Assembly: GCF_042477335.2 (NCBI RefSeq)
Contig: NC_091247.1
Span: forward strand, 39,483,501 to 39,547,500
DNA length: 64,000 nucleotides
From: Ovis canadensis
Taxonomy: Eukaryota; Chordata; Mammalia; Artiodactyla; Bovidae
Direction of reading: 5' to 3'
Part shown: positions 11,110 through 23,949 of the stretch, piece after piece
How positions within the stretch are numbered: position 1 is the first letter of the stretch
Layout of the letters: each line of letters begins with the position of its first letter
The notes under the pieces: generated by a model
Seen by the model: the letters and a program-made list of their open reading frames with translations, nothing else
Database searches by the model: none
Told to the model about the DNA's origin: nothing
Position numbers and translations under genes: made by a program

Positions 11110-13172
11110 TATTAAGGCATTCAGATATGACCTAAATCAAATCCCTTATGATACAGAGGTGATGAATAGATTCAAGGAATTATATCTGGTAGACAGAGTG
11201 CCCAAAAAACTGAGGACAGGGTTTCATAACATTATACAGGAGGCAGTAACCAAAACCAACCCAAAGAAAAAGAATTCAAGAAGGCAAAGTGATGGTCTGA
11301 GGAGGCTTTACACATAGCTGAGGAAAGAACAGGAGCAAAAAGCAAGGAAGAAAGGGAAAAACATACCCAACTGAATGCAGAGTTCCAGAGAATAGCAAGG
11401 AGAGATAAGAAAACTTTCTTCAATGAATTGTGAAAAGAAGTAGAGGAAAACAATAGAATGGGAAATAATAGAGATCTAAGAAAATTGGAGATATCAAGGG
11501 GACATCTCATGCAAGCACGGGCATGATAAAAGACGGAAACGGTAAGGACCTAACAAGCAAAAGAGATTAAGAAGAGGTGGCAAGAATACACAGAAGAACT
11601 ATACAAAAAAAGGTCTTAATGACCCAGATAACCACAATGGTGTGGTCACTTGCACAGAGCTGACATCATGGAGTCTGAAGTCAAGTGGGTCTTAGGAAGC
11701 ATTACTACAAACAAAGCTAGTGTGGGTGATCAAATTCCAGCTGAGCTATTTAAAATCCTAAAAGACGCATGTTGCTAAGGCGTTGCACTCAATATGTCAG
11801 CAAATTTGGAAAACTCAGTAGTGACTACAGGACTGGAAAAGGTCAGTTTTCATTTCAATCCCAAAGAAAGGCAATGCCAAAAAATTGTTCGAACTACTGT
11901 ACAGTTGGTGTTCATTTCACATGCTAGTAAGGTTGTGTTTAAAATCCTTCAAGTAGGCTTCCGCAGTGCATGAACTGAGAACTTTCAGATGTACAGGTTC
12001 GATTTAGAAAAGGCAGGGGACCAGAGATCAAATTGCCAACATTCATTTGATCTAGAAGAAGAAAAAGAATTCTAGAAAAGCATCTACTTCTTGCTTTGTT
12101 GACTATGCTAAAGGCTTTGATCTTGTGGATCACAACAAACTGTGAAAAATTCTTCAAGAGATGAGAATATCAGCCCATCTTATCTGTCTCCTGAGAAACC
12201 TGTATGCGGGTCAAGAAGGAACAGTTAGAACCTTACATGGAACAAAGGACTGGTTCAAAATTGGGAAAGGAGTAAGACAAGGCTGTATATGGTCACCCTG
12301 TTTATTTAACTTTTGTGCAGTGTACATCATGCGAAATGCTGTGCTGTATGAATCACAGGCTGGAATCGAGATTGTCAGCAGAAATATAAACAACCTCAGA
12401 TATTCAGATGATACCACTTTAATGGCAGAAAGTGAAGAAGAACTAAAGAGCCTCTTGAAGGTGAAAGATGAGAGTGAATACCTGGCTTAAAACTCAACAT
12501 TCAAAGAATTAAGATCATGACATCTGGTCCTATCACTTCATAGGAAATAAAAGGGGAAAAAAATAGAAGCAGTAACAGATTTTATTTTCCTGGGCTCCAA
12601 AATCTCTGTGGAAGGTGACTACAGCCATGAAATTAAAAGATGCTTACTCCTTGGAAGGAAAGCTGTGACAAACCTAGACTGGATTAGAAAGCAGAGACCT
12701 CACTTTGATAACAAAAGTCCATATAGTCAAAGCTATGTTTTTCCCAGTAGTCAGGTATGGACGTGAGAGTTGGATCATAAAGAAGGCCGAGTGCCAAAGA
12801 ACTGATGCTTTCAAAATGTGATGCTGGAAAAGACTCTTGAGAGTCCCTTGGACTGCAAGAGGATCAAACCAGTCAATCCTTATGGAAATCAACCTTGAAT
12901 ATACATTGGAAGTATTGATGCTGAATCTGAAGCTCCCATACTTTGGCCACCTGATGTGACCAGTCGACTCATTGGAAAAGACCCTGATGCTGGGAAAGAT
13001 TGAGAGCAGGAGGAAAAGGGAGTGACAGAGGATGAGATGGTTGGATGGCATCACTAACTCAACGGACACGAGTTTGGGCAAACTCTGGGAGGTAGTGAAG
13101 GACAGGGAAGCCTGGCATACTGCAGTCCATGGAGTCACAAAGAGTTGGACAAAACTTAGTGACTGAAAACCA
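11110..13172 (+). mobile_element. BovB LINE, 5'-truncated, about 2.06 kb, diverged
   Basis: Sense-strand remnants of the BovB reverse transcriptase are broken by many stops and frameshifts. The longest open piece (12161-12490) includes the catalytic-region relic NLRYSDDTTLMAESEEEL, where the usual YADD box reads YSDD. The 3' end (GAGTTGGACAAAACTTAGTG) is the BovB tail. Divergence from the other copies here marks it as one of the older insertions. It is inactive. Confidence 0.9.
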
Positions 13173-13317
13173 ACAAAGCTTTGCCCACATTCTATGTACT
13201 TGTATTTCTTCCCTAATCCCTAAGCACATGAAAAATAGAAATCAGTAACATCATTTTGGCCTGCAAACCAATTCTCTTTCTGATACTCTTCTTTCATTTT
13301 TTTTTAATATAAATATT

Positions 13318-13616
13318 TTTTCAAAAGAAAGCTTATGTGTTACTACTTTTGGTTGCACTAGGTCTTTGTTGCTGTGTGCTGGCGGCCCCTGGTTCCTTTG
13401 AGCAGGGTCTACTCTCTAGTTGCGGTATGCAGGCTTCCCATTGTGGTGGCGTCTCTTGTTGGGGTTTGCAGGCTCTGCACACACGGGCTTCAGTAGTTGT
13501 GATGCATGGGCTTAGTTGCGCCAAGGCATGTGGAATCTTCCCAGACCAGGGATCAAACCTGCGTCGCCGGCATTGGCAGGTGGATTCTTAACCACTGGAT
13601 CACCAGGGAAGTCCTG
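13318..13616 (-). mobile_element. Cetartiodactyl tRNA-Glu-derived SINE (CHR type)
   Basis: The right end, ATCACCAGGGAAGTCCTG, is the complement of the SINE head AGGACTTCCCTGGTG. The left end is T-rich, the complement of a poly-A tail. At about 300 bases it is one of the longer copies in the window. Confidence 0.85.
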
Positions 13617-14205
13617 TTTGGTTGCTTTTAATTAGTTTTTTTTCCTCCAGAGTTTGATACTCATGTGCCTTTGGACTGCTTCATCCATGCAGTTGTTTCA
13701 CATTCCTAGATTCAATTATGATTATATTTATACGTTCTCTATGACTGTTTTCAGATTTCACCCCACCCTCTTCTCTCCCTCCCCTTGGATTTTCTCCTTT
13801 AGCCCCTTTACCTTCTGGATGCCTCCATAAATCCTAGGACTCAGGATCTCAACTTTAGGACACTCCCTGTCCCAGAACTGTTCTGCAGCTGTGTCTCTTC
13901 CCTTCATGGGTCCGTTGCCCTGAATGTTATCTCTGCCCCTTCTTTTGTCCTCCCTGGATCCCAGACCCACATATTTTTTCCACAGTGGGCACTTCTGAGC
14001 CTGCCTTCCCTGAACAGCTACAGCCTTCTAGCAGACATTATTTTGCTGCATCTTGTCTCGGCTCTGAGCTGCTATTCTCCTGTCTGTGTCTTCCTGACCT
14101 GCAAGTGCTTGATTGCACCCACTTCTTCCTGAGTTCATTCCAGGCAAATTGGCAACCGGGATCCACTGTGTCCTGCCTTGGTAGGCAGCAGACATCATCC
14201 TTTAC
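13617..14205. other. Intergenic, no recognised gene
   Basis: Pyrimidine-rich sequence (13760-13830 and around) with no recognisable element or coding signal. The open frames on both strands have no identifiable domain. Confidence 0.4.
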
Positions 14206-14206
14206 A

Positions 14207-14425
14207 GGAGCTTCCCAGATGGCACTAGTGGTAAAGAATCTGCCTGCCAATGAGGAAGACATAGAGATGCAGGTTCGATCCCTGGGTTGGGAAGATCCCC
14301 TGGAGGAGGGCAGGGCAACCTACTCCATCATGTTGACTGGAGAATCCCATGGACAGAGGAGACTGGAGGGCAATGATCCATAGCGTTGCAAAGAGTCAGA
14401 TTCGACTGAAGCAACTTAGCACACA
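14207..14425 (+). mobile_element. Bov-tA SINE
   Basis: Head GAGCTTCCCAGATGGCACTA, then the tRNA-like ATGCAGGTTCGATCCCTGGG, and the tail GTTGCAAAGAGTCAGATTCG. Confidence 0.9.
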
Positions 14426-14429
14426 AATA

Positions 14430-15805
14430 TCATCTTTTACAAAGTTAATTTTTACAGCAGAGTTTTTCTGAAAGCAAAGATTCTCACCTGGGCCCAAGAT
14501 GAAGTGGTTCTAAGTCTTCCTGAAATTGCAAGTAAAACTTAATTTGTGAATGCATATATGGTTTTTTCCTCCCAGGGAGAAGTGTCATGCCCTTCACCAA
14601 AAATTTCAAAGGAGATCTATTTAAAAAGTTTAAGAATCTCTGCCTCAAGGATCCTCCTCCCATAGAAAATACATGCTTATCTTTTCTTTTGTAATTTATT
14701 TTCTCATCTCTTAGTTTAGTTCACTTGGAAGAAAACTTAGGAGGGGGACACTAGTAAGGAAAGACGAGTTTAGGAGGTAAAACCATTTTGGGGGAGGTGG
14801 AGATAGTGTAGTTTACCCATTGCACAGATCTGGAAACTGAGACTGGACTGTGGGGCTGGGGCTAGAGGTTGTTGGTTTCCACTGAGACCACAGGCCATCA
14901 GTAACTAAGCTCACGTCTTGCCCTCTCCTCTAAACCCCAGACAGCACCGTGAAAGCATGTGCAGGGGCATCTGGTTAAGGAGGGGGCAGGGGGGCTAAGG
15001 ATTTCTTTGCTCAGGAATCAGGAGGACAGAAAGCAAGGGAGGTGGAAACAAGGACTCACTGGCTACTTAAAATGAGCCAGGAGGATGCAGGGAATTAAAA
15101 GACCTCCTGTTTGGCTTTCCGATTTTTTGAGATGGAAAGCCTTGCCTCCATCCCCCTGCCCTCAGACCCAGCCACAATGAAGACATCTGGATGTCACACT
15201 TCACTGACTCCCTAGGATCTTCATCCATCAGGTGTTTGCCAGAAAGTAAGAGCAATCATGGGTCCCAGCAAACTTCTGACAGGCCTGGGACCTGTGTGCT
15301 TCCATTTGGCCCTACATCCTCCTTCCACCTTGGCATCACCCCAGCTGGGGAGTCCCTTTATCCTTAACCCAAAGCCTATACCAGATAACTGATGGCTCAT
15401 TTTCCTCCAGATTTCTGGGCCAAAGTCACCCATTTATGAAAGATATTCCTTCAAGTATCTCAAACCTCTAGAAAAACAAACTGGAAGGCCAGCTGTCCCT
15501 GGAGCCGCAGCCTGGAGCCAATAACTTTAGCCTATGACTTCTCCTCTGGGCCTCCTTGTGGCTCCTGAGTCAAAGAAACTAGACCCCATCTGCTTCAGAC
15601 CACCCAGCTTATGCTCCAAAATGCTGCTCCTTCAGAGGATGGGTGGAAATGGGCTTCTAGAAACTTGGCCTTTCTCTTTTTATGCGGAACCTCTGTCCTA
15701 CCAGTCTTCGTCTTATGAGTGTGGGGGAGAGGAAGACAACCTCTCTGAAGATGTGGCATTTTCCTTCCTTTGGCTTCTAAATGTCTTTGTTTGTATGTGT
15801 TTTCT
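14430..15805. other. Intergenic, mostly unassigned sequence
   Basis: About 1.4 kb with moderate GC content and no recognised transposon or exon. 14800-14900 has weak MIR-like character (CCATTGCACAGATCTGGAAA). It may be single-copy DNA and would be a fair place to test for conserved non-coding elements. Confidence 0.4.
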
Positions 15806-16068
15806 TTCCTTTTTAACTTAAAAAAATTAATTTATTTTTTAATTGGAGGCTAATTATTATAACTATTTATAATTGGAGGCTAATTACAGTATTGTGGTTT
15901 TTGCTATATGTTGACATGAATTAGCCACAGGTGTACACGTGTCCCCCTGCTCTGAACCCCCCTCTCACCACCTCCCTCATTCCATCCCTCTGGGCTGTCC
16001 CAGTGCACCAGCTTTGAGTGCGCTATTTCATGCATCAGACTTGGACTGGTCATCTATTTCATGCATGG

Positions 16069-16368
16069 TAAAGGAGATCAGCCCTGGGATCTCTTTGGAA
16101 GGAATGATGCTAAAGCTGAAGCTCCAGTACTTTGGCCACCTCATGTGAAGAGTTTACTCATTGGAAAAGACTCTGTTTCTGGGAGGAATTGGGGGCAGGA
16201 GGAGAAGGGGACGACAGAGGATGAGATGGCTGGATGGCATCACTGACTCAACGGGCGTGAGTCTGAGTGAATTCCGGGAGATGGTGATGGACAGGGAGGC
16301 CTGGTGTGCTGCAATTCATGGGGTTGCAAAGAGTCGGACACAACTGAGCGACTGAACTGAACTGGGCT
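16069..16368 (+). mobile_element. BovB 3' fragment inside L1
   Basis: About 300 bases from TAAAGGAGATCAGCCCTGGG to the terminal CTGAACTGAACTG repeats. It is a severely 5'-truncated insertion. I could not see a clean target-site duplication. Confidence 0.9.
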
Positions 16369-17027
16369 GAATGTACACGTTTCAGTGCTATTCTCTCAAA
16401 TCATCCCACCCTCACCTTCTTCCAAGAGTCCAAAATTCTGTTATTTATATATGTGTCTCTTTTGCTGTCTCACATATAGGGTCGTCCTTACCATCTTTCT
16501 AAATTCTATATATATGCGTTAATATACTGTATTGGTGTTTTTCTTTCTGACTTACTTCACCCTGTAAATAGGCTCCAGTTTCATCCACCGCATTAGAACT
16601 GACTCAAATGTGTTCTTTTTAATAGCCGAGTAGTGTTCCACTGTGTATATGTACCACAGCTTTCTTATCCATTGATCTGCCGATGGACATCTAGGTTGCT
16701 TCCATGTCCTGGCTATTGAAAACAGTGCTGTGATGAACATTGGGGTACATATGTCTCTTTCAATTCTGGTTTCCTCAGTGTGTATACCCAGCAGTGAGAT
16801 TGCTGGTTTGCATGACAGTTCTATTTCCAGGTTTTTAAGGAGTCCCCAGACTGTTCTTCATGGTGGCTGTACTCGTTTGCATTCCCAGCAACAGTATAAG
16901 AGGGTTCCCTTTTCTCCGCACCCTCTCCAGCATTTATTGTTTGTAGACTTTTTGAGAGCAGCCATTCTGACTGGCGTGAAACCGTACCTCATTGTGGTTT
17001 TGATTTGCATTTCTCTGATAATGAGTG

Positions 17028-17917
17028 TCACCCTGCTTATGTAACTTATACGCAGACTACATCATGAGAAACACTGGGCTGGAAGAAGCAAAAGCTGGAA
17101 TCAAGATTGCCGGGAGAAATATTAATAACTTCAGATACGTAGATGATATCACCCTTATGGCAGAAAGTGAAGAGGAACTCAAAAGCCTCTTGATCAAAGT
17201 GAAAGAGGAGAGTGAAAAAGTTGGCTTAAAGCTCAACATTCAGAAAACGAAGATCATGGCATCCAGTCCCATCACTTCATGGGAAATAGATGGGGAAACA
17301 GTGGAAACAGTGTCAGACTTTATTTTTCTGGGCTCCAAATCACTGCAGATGGTGATTGCAGCCATGAAATTAAAAGATGCTTACTCCTTGGAAGGAAAGT
17401 TTTGACAGACCTAGATAACATATTAAAAAGCAGAGACATTACTTTGCCAACAAAGGTCCTAGTCAAGGCTATGGTTTTTCCAGTGGTCATGTATGGATGT
17501 GAGAGTTGGACTGTGAAGAAGGCTGAGCGCCGAAGAACTGATGCGTTTGAACTGTGGTGTTGGAGAAGACTCTTGAGAGTCCCTTGGACTGCAGGGAGAT
17601 CCAACCAGTCCATTCTGAAGGAGATCAACCCTGGGATTTCTTTGGAAGGACTGATGCTAAAGCTGAAACTCCAGTACTTTGGCCTCCTCATGCGAAGAGT
17701 TGACTCATTGGAAAAGACTTTGATTCTGGGAGGGATTGGGGGCAGGAGGAGAAGGGGATGACAGAGGATGAGATGGCTGGATGGCATCACGGACTCGATG
17801 GACGTGAGTCTGAGTGAACTCCGGGAGTTAGTGATGGACAGGGAGGCCTGGTGTGCTGCGATTCATGGGGTCGCAAAGAGTCGGACACGACTGAGCAACT
17901 GATCTGATCTGATCTGG
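17028..17917 (+). mobile_element. BovB LINE, 890 bp, with perfect target-site duplication
   Basis: Sense frames at 17025-17405 and 17279-17761 carry relics of the reverse transcriptase (NNFRYVDDITLMAESEEEL; VMYGCESWTVKKAERRRTDA). It ends in GATCTGATCTGATCTGG repeats. TCTGATAATGAGTG is present at 17014-17027 and again at 17918-17931, exactly flanking the insert, so its boundaries are certain. Confidence 0.95.
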
Positions 17918-17999
17918 TCTGATAATGAGTGATGTTGAGCATCATTTCATCTGTTTGTTGGCTGTCTATATGTCTTCTTTGGAGAATTATCTGTTAAAA

Positions 18000-19935
18000 C
18001 CCTCACTGTTTGCAGATGGCTTCTAAGTGTTTTGATCCTTCTACTCAGTAGAATGTTGAGAGAGAGATGCATTATGGGAAGCCATCAGGATGTATGCTCT
18101 CACGATACACATAGTGCAACTGAGACTTTACACTTTTGTCATGTGCATTTACTCAAAAGGGCATTGTTAGAGGAACATAAAATCAACTCTAGTCAAAGCA
18201 TTCCTACCGCTTTATTCTCTATAACATTCTCTTGTATTGTTATTGTATACCTCATCTTGCCTTTTTATCTTAAATTCCTTGGAAGACAATACAGAGTATT
18301 GGAAAAAGCACCAAATCTGAAGTCTGAAAACCAGGGTTTTAGTCTCAGCTCTTCTGTTTTTCACCCTCACTGACTGTCCTCCATCTTCCAGCAGGTAAGG
18401 GTTTGGGTGTTTGGCTGACGTCTGAATGCCTGCAGGAAACCCACCTCAGGTGTCGGTAAGCAGTGGTAGCCAATTCCACAGATATCTACTTGTTTTTCAT
18501 CAATCCTTGGTGGGATGAGCCCTTTCGGAAATATATTTACTTTATTTTGGGGCGAAATGGCTAAGAGAAATTAACTTGTTGGCCCTGCCCGTGGAAGTGC
18601 ATACCCTTACATATGGCCTGCTTGCTTTTTGTGATCTATCATAAGCAGTAACTTGAACAAGAGAATAGCAGAGGTTACAATGCAGTGTTAAGACCAAATT
18701 AGCTGAATTCCTGTTACTGAATTCTTTATTCAAGCAAAAGCCTCAAGTGGCCTGACCATTTTTTCTCTCTGAATAACAAATGACCAACATTTGGATCACT
18801 TGCTTCCATGAATGTGTCCAAAGAGTGTTCCATCCAAGTTAAGATTTTGGTAAAATTTTATTGATCTGGCTAACTTTCAGGAATGCTCCTATCAGTAATC
18901 TGATTGGGCAGGATCTTGGAAGATTTGACTCAAGAGATGACACGGCCAAGCCTGCAGTTCTGTTGGACTGTCTCTGGACTCTCAGAGCCATAAAGTTGTC
19001 AAAGCTGCCGTTTCTGAGAATGGAGGGATATTGTCTGGACTCAGGCAGTAGGGCAGGCCTAGGAGGTACGGGGAGGCAGTGTGCTGACATGTAATAACCC
19101 ATAAAAGGAAACTAGGGAACCAGGGGCAGGGATCACCCACTCATCCCTAGTTCCTGACAAGGTGTCTCATTATCAAGGATCAATAATCCAGTTACTTAGG
19201 AGAGTCTTCCTTCAAAGAATATTTTCAACGAAAATAGTTGCGATGTAGTTTCCAGCATAACACAGATGCCTGAGGCACTTTGTAGAGACTCAGGCATGAT
19301 TTGTATAGTACCCCACAGGTATGCTATCCACATGTAATATTTCCCATGTTTTCCCAAGGCTGCCTTTTGTTCTCTGCTTTTGGTGGTCAAGTTCATGTTG
19401 AGCAGGGGATGTAATTCATTATTACTCCTTGGGTAAGGGCAAAGTGGTAACCAACCTTCCAGGTGGCCCCAGGTGATCCTTACTTCCTGATACTCAGGCC
19501 CCTGTAAAGGTCCCTTCCACACTAACCTGTGCAACCAATGGATGGTGTGGGAATGATGGTATGGTATTTCCTAGGCTGGTCGACAGAAGACATCGTGTCT
19601 TCTGTCTTATACTCTCGTGGATCACTTACTCTGCAGGGGAGCCCACTGCTGTGTTGTGAGGACACTCCATCAGCCTCATGGGGAGGTCTATGTGGCGAGA
19701 AGCTGAGGCTTCCCATTCCAAGCTGAGCCATCCTGTGAGGGAGTCTTATTGGAGGTGGATCCTCCTTCCCTTGTCAAGCCTTCAGGTGACTGTGGCCCCC
19801 ACCAACATCTTGACGGATACCTCACAAGAGACCCTGAGCTGGAATTATCCAGCTAAGCCCTCCCAGATTCTGAACCTCAAAAGCTATGTAAAGAAATAAA
19901 TATTTATTTTCTTTATGTTGGGGATAACTTGTTAT
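18000..19935. other. Intergenic, no recognised gene
   Basis: Holds a weak MIR-like piece at about 18290-18370 and otherwise unassigned DNA. The frames at 18861-19094 and 19196-19534 are chance-length and show no domain. 19888-19920 is AT-rich. Confidence 0.4.
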
Positions 19936-19939
19936 ACAA

Positions 19940-22810
19940 TAAGAGCTAATATTTTTCCGTGACGGTAAAATTCACATAACATAAAATTAACCATTTCACA
20001 GTGGACAATTCATCAACATTTTGTATATTCACAAAGTTGTACAACCACCACTTCTATATAGTTCTAAAATATCACCTTAAAAGGAAGCCCCTACCCATTA
20101 AGTAGTTATTCCCTGTCTTTCTTTCCCTCAGCCTATAGCACCAAAAATTTGCTTTCTGTCTCTACAGATTTACCTAATCTTCATATTTCTCATGGATGGA
20201 ATCATATAATATCTATCCTTTTGTGTCTGAATGTTTTCAGTTCAGTTCAGTTCAGTCACTCAGTCCTGTCCGACTCTTTGCAACCCCATGAATCGCAGCA
20301 TGCCAGGCCTCTCTGTCCATCACCATCTCCCGGAGTTCACTCAAACTTACATCCATTGAGTCCGTGATGCCATCCAGCCATTTCTTCCTCTGTCGTCCCC
20401 TTCTCCTCCTGCCCCCAATCCCTCCCAACATCAGAGTTTTTCCAATGAATCAACTCTTTGCATGAGGTGGCCAAAGTACTGGAGTTTCAGCTTTAGCATA
20501 ATTCCTTCCAAAGAAATCCCAGGGCTGATCTCCTTCAGAATGGACTGGTTGGATCTCCTTGCAGTCCAAGGGACTCTCAAGAGTCTTCTCTAACATCACA
20601 GTACAAAAGCATCACTTCTTTGGTGCTCAGCTTTCTTCACAGTCCAACTCTCACATCCATACATGACCACAGGAAAAACCATAGCCTTGACTAGATGGAC
20701 CTTAGTCGGCAAAGTAATGTCTCTGCTTTTGAATATACTATCTAGGTTGGTCATAACTTTTCTTCCAAGGAGTAAGCATCTTTTAATTTCATGGCTGCAA
20801 TCACCATCTGCAGTGATTTGGAGCCCAGAAAAATAAAGTCTGACACTGTTTCCACTGTTTCCCCATCTATTTCCCATGAAGTGATGGGACCAGATGCCAT
20901 GATCTTCGTTTTCTGAATGTTGAGCTTTAAGCCAACTTTTTCACTCTCCTCTTTCACTTTGATCAAGAGGCTTTTGAGTTCCTCTTCACTTTCTGCCATA
21001 AGGGTGGGGTCATCTGCATATCTGAGGTTATTGAGATTTCTCCCAGCAATCTTGATTCCAGCTTGTGCTTCTTCCAGTCCAGCTTTTCTCATGATGTACT
21101 CTGCATATAAGTTAAATAAGCAGGGTGACAATATACAGCCTTGACATACTCCTTTTCCTATTTGGAACCAGTCTGTTGTTCCATGTCCAGTTCTAACTGT
21201 TGCTTCCTGACCTGCATACAGATTTCTCAAGAGGCAGGTCAGGTGGTCTGGTATTCCCATCTCTTTCAGAATTTTCCACAGTTTCTTGTGATCCACACAG
21301 TCAAAGGCTTTGGCTTAGTCAATAAAGCAGAAATAGATGTTTTTCTGGAACTCTCTTGCTTTTTCAATGATTCAGCAGATGTTGACAAGTTGATTTCTGG
21401 TTCCTCTACCTTTTCTAAAACCAGCTTGAACATCAGGGAGTTCACGGTTCACATATTGCTAAAGCCTGGCTTGGAGAATTTTTAGCATTACTTTAATAGC
21501 ATGTGAGATGAGTGCTATTGTGTGGTAGTTTGAGCATTCTTTTGCATTGCCTTTCTTTGGGATTGGAATGAAAATTGACCTTTTCCAGTCCTGTGGCCAC
21601 TGCTGAGTTTTCCAAATTTGCTGGTGTATTGAGTGCAGCACTTTCACAGCATCATCTTTAGGATTTGAAACAGCTCCACTGGAATTCCATCACCTCCACT
21701 AGCTTTGTTTGTAGTGATGCTTTTTAAGGCCCACTTGACTTCACATTCTAAGATGTCTGGCTCTAGATTAGTGATCACATCATCATGATTATCTGGGTTG
21801 TGAAGCTCTTTTTTGTACAGTTCTTCTGTGTATTCTTGCCACCTCTTCTTAATATCTTCTGCTTCTGTTAGGTCCAGACCATTTCTGTCCTTTATCAAGC
21901 CCATCTTTGCCTGAAATGTTCCCTTGGTATCTCTAATTTTCTTGAATTTTCTAGACTTTCCCATTCTGTTCTTTTTCTCTATTTCTTTGCATTGATTGCT
22001 GAAGAAGGCTTTTTTATCTCTTCTTGCAATTCTTTGGACTCTGCATTCAGATGCTTACATCTTTCCTTTTCTCCTTTGCTTTTCACCTCTCTTTTTTTTC
22101 ACAGCTATTTGTAAGGCCTCCCTAGACAGCCATTTTGCTTTTTTGCACTTCTTTTCCATGGGGCGGTCTTGATCCCTGTCTCCTGTACAATGTCACGAAC
22201 CTCATTCCATAGTTCATCAGGCACTCTATCTATCAGATCTAGGCCCTTAAATCTATTTCTCACTTCCACTGTATAATCATAAAGGATTTGATTTAGGTCA
22301 TACCTGAATGGTCTAGCGGTTTTCCCTACTTTCTTCAATTTGAGTCTGAGTTTGGTAATAAGGAGTTCATGATCTGAGCCACAGTCAGCTCCTGGTCTTG
22401 TTTTTGTTGACTGTATAGAGCTTCTCCATCTTTGGTTGCAAAGAATAAAATCAATCTGATTTTGGTGTTGACCATCTGGTGATGTCCATGTGTAGAGTCT
22501 TCTCCTGTGTTGTTGGAAGAGGGTGTTTGCTCTGACCAGTGCATTTTCTTGGCAAAACTCTATTAGTCTTTGCCCTGCTTCATTCCGCATTCCAAGGCCA
22601 AATTTGCCTGTTATTCCAGGTGTTTCTTGACTTCCTACTTTTGCATTCCAGTCCCCTATAATGAAAAGGACATCTTTTTTTGGGTGTTAGTTCTAAAAGG
22701 TCTGAATGCTTTCACTTAGTATATTTTCAAGGTTCATCCATGTTATCAGCTCTCCATTCCTTTTTATGATTGAATAATATTCCGTTGTATTTTATATCAC
22801 AGTTTTACAA
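19940..22810 (-). mobile_element. Old L1 3' region, antisense, interrupted by BovB
   Basis: 19940-20239 (TTCACAAAGTTGTACAACCA; AATCATATAATATCTATCC) continues at 22700-22810 (GGTTCATCCATGTTATCAGC) after a 2.46-kb BovB insertion. It belongs to an older mammalian L1 subfamily than the ruminant L1 at 15.8 kb. Confidence 0.8.
20240..22699 (-). mobile_element. BovB LINE, longest copy in the window (about 2.46 kb)
   Basis: Minus-strand frames cover most of ORF2. 22105-22590 holds the end of the APE-type endonuclease (NQIDFILCNQRW; CGSDHELLITKL). 21644-21964 and 20751-21296 hold the reverse transcriptase, with an intact YADD box (NNLRYADDPTLMAESEEEL). 20596-20877 holds the C-terminal region. Stops and frameshifts separate the frames and the 5' end is missing (full BovB is about 3.2 kb), so it cannot move by itself. 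The flanks GTCTGAATGTTTTCA (20225-20239) and GTCTGAATGCTTTCA (22700-22714) form a 15-bp target duplication with one difference. Confidence 0.95.
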
Positions 22811-22814
22811 ATAT

Positions 22815-23395
22815 ATTGAATATCTGCATTATGCCACATACTGTCATAGTACCAAGTAGATAGAAATGAAAAAAGTTAGACATAGTCTCTGACTTCACAG
22901 AGCTGACAGCCTAGTAAGGCTGTGAACTGTCCTTGACCTTAGTACTTGGGCATTTCCTCTTTTCTGTCTATATTTGGCTCACTTAGTGATTTTACGAAGT
23001 GTATTATGGCTTTAAATATCTCTAAGACTCCTAAGTGTATACACTTAGCCCAATTGTCTCTCGACCCCCAGGCCCATATGTTGAGTTCTCTACTTTATGA
23101 ATAATCACCTAAAAGTCGACTTGTTAGGAACCGATCTTCAATGGTCCCACCTCCACCAGCCTGCTGCCCAGTCTCCATCCCAGAGAATGGAATCACCATC
23201 CATCATTCACTAAGGTCAAAGTCATTGGAGTCACTTAACTCTTCTTTCCTTCCCCACCATATCCAATTGAGTGAAAACCTTTTCAGCTCTATCTTCAAAG
23301 TGTACACCAGATTAAGGTATCAACTCTGCTACAACTACCCTTGTTAAAAATCCACCCCAGGCATCTTTTGAAAGTCTCCACCAGGGGTTTGTCAA
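22815..23395. other. Intergenic with an ancient repeat relic
   Basis: 22825-22920 (AATATCTGCATTATGCCACA … CAGAGCTGACAGCCTAGTAA) resembles an old MIR/L2-type repeat. The remainder is unassigned. Confidence 0.4.
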
Positions 23396-23399
23396 AGCC

Positions 23400-23945
23400 C
23401 TGACTTGTGAAATCCTAAGGCAGATCATGTTATTCCCTGATAAAAAGCCAGCTGTATCTTTCTAGCTCACTCAGTGCAAAAGCCACATGTGTTATAGGGA
23501 CATAGTAAGTCTCACAGGGTCAGACCTCTGTTACCTGTCTGTCTTCACCTCCAGTTCTTGCTCCTCTTGCCTCTCAGCTCTGGCCACTCTGGCTTCTTCA
23601 TTGTTCCTTGCTCAGGGCTTTTGCCATCTGTCTGGAACACTTACCCCAGGAATCCAAGTTTTGCTTCCTCATCTTTTGAGATCAAGATGTAACCTCCCTC
23701 AGGCCTTCCCTGGACATCCTGTCTGAGACAGTCTCCACCCTGGATATTCTCTGTCCCCTCTTGCTTTCTTTTTCTCTACCACACTGATCACCCTGTGTAG
23801 TTTGTTTATAAAAACCACACCATTTCTTCCCCTAGGATGCAAGCTCTTTGAAGTTAGGGCCTCCTGTCGGCTTTGTTTACTGCTTTATCCCCAGCCCATA
23901 AAACATTAGCACCAAGTCCTCAATAAATGATTGTGAATGAAGCAG
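23400..23945 (+). mobile_element. Ancient L2 LINE 3' end
   Basis: Typical L2 3' pattern: GATGCAAGCTCTTTGAAGTT, then TTTATCCCCAGCCCATAAAA and a CAATAAATGATTGTGAATGA ending. Divergence is high, as expected for this age. Confidence 0.6.
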
Positions 23946-23949
23946 TAGA

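Larger units (their letters stand above)
15808..17990 (-). mobile_element. Ruminant L1 3' end, antisense, split by two BovB insertions
   Basis: Antisense L1 pieces at 15808-16068, 16369-17027 and 17918-17990 are collinear. They include CACCAGCTTTGAGTGCGCTA, TTTAATAGCCGAGTAGTGTT and CCTCATTGTGGTTTTGATTT. The poly-A end lies at the left (T/A-rich 15820-15845). The two breaks hold BovB copies, so the L1 is older than both. Confidence 0.85.

Noticed and set aside
20596-22590. Long minus-strand frames with reverse transcriptase features as host genes
   Set aside because: They are fragments of one BovB LINE broken by stops and flanked by a target-site duplication, so they are annotated as a mobile element.
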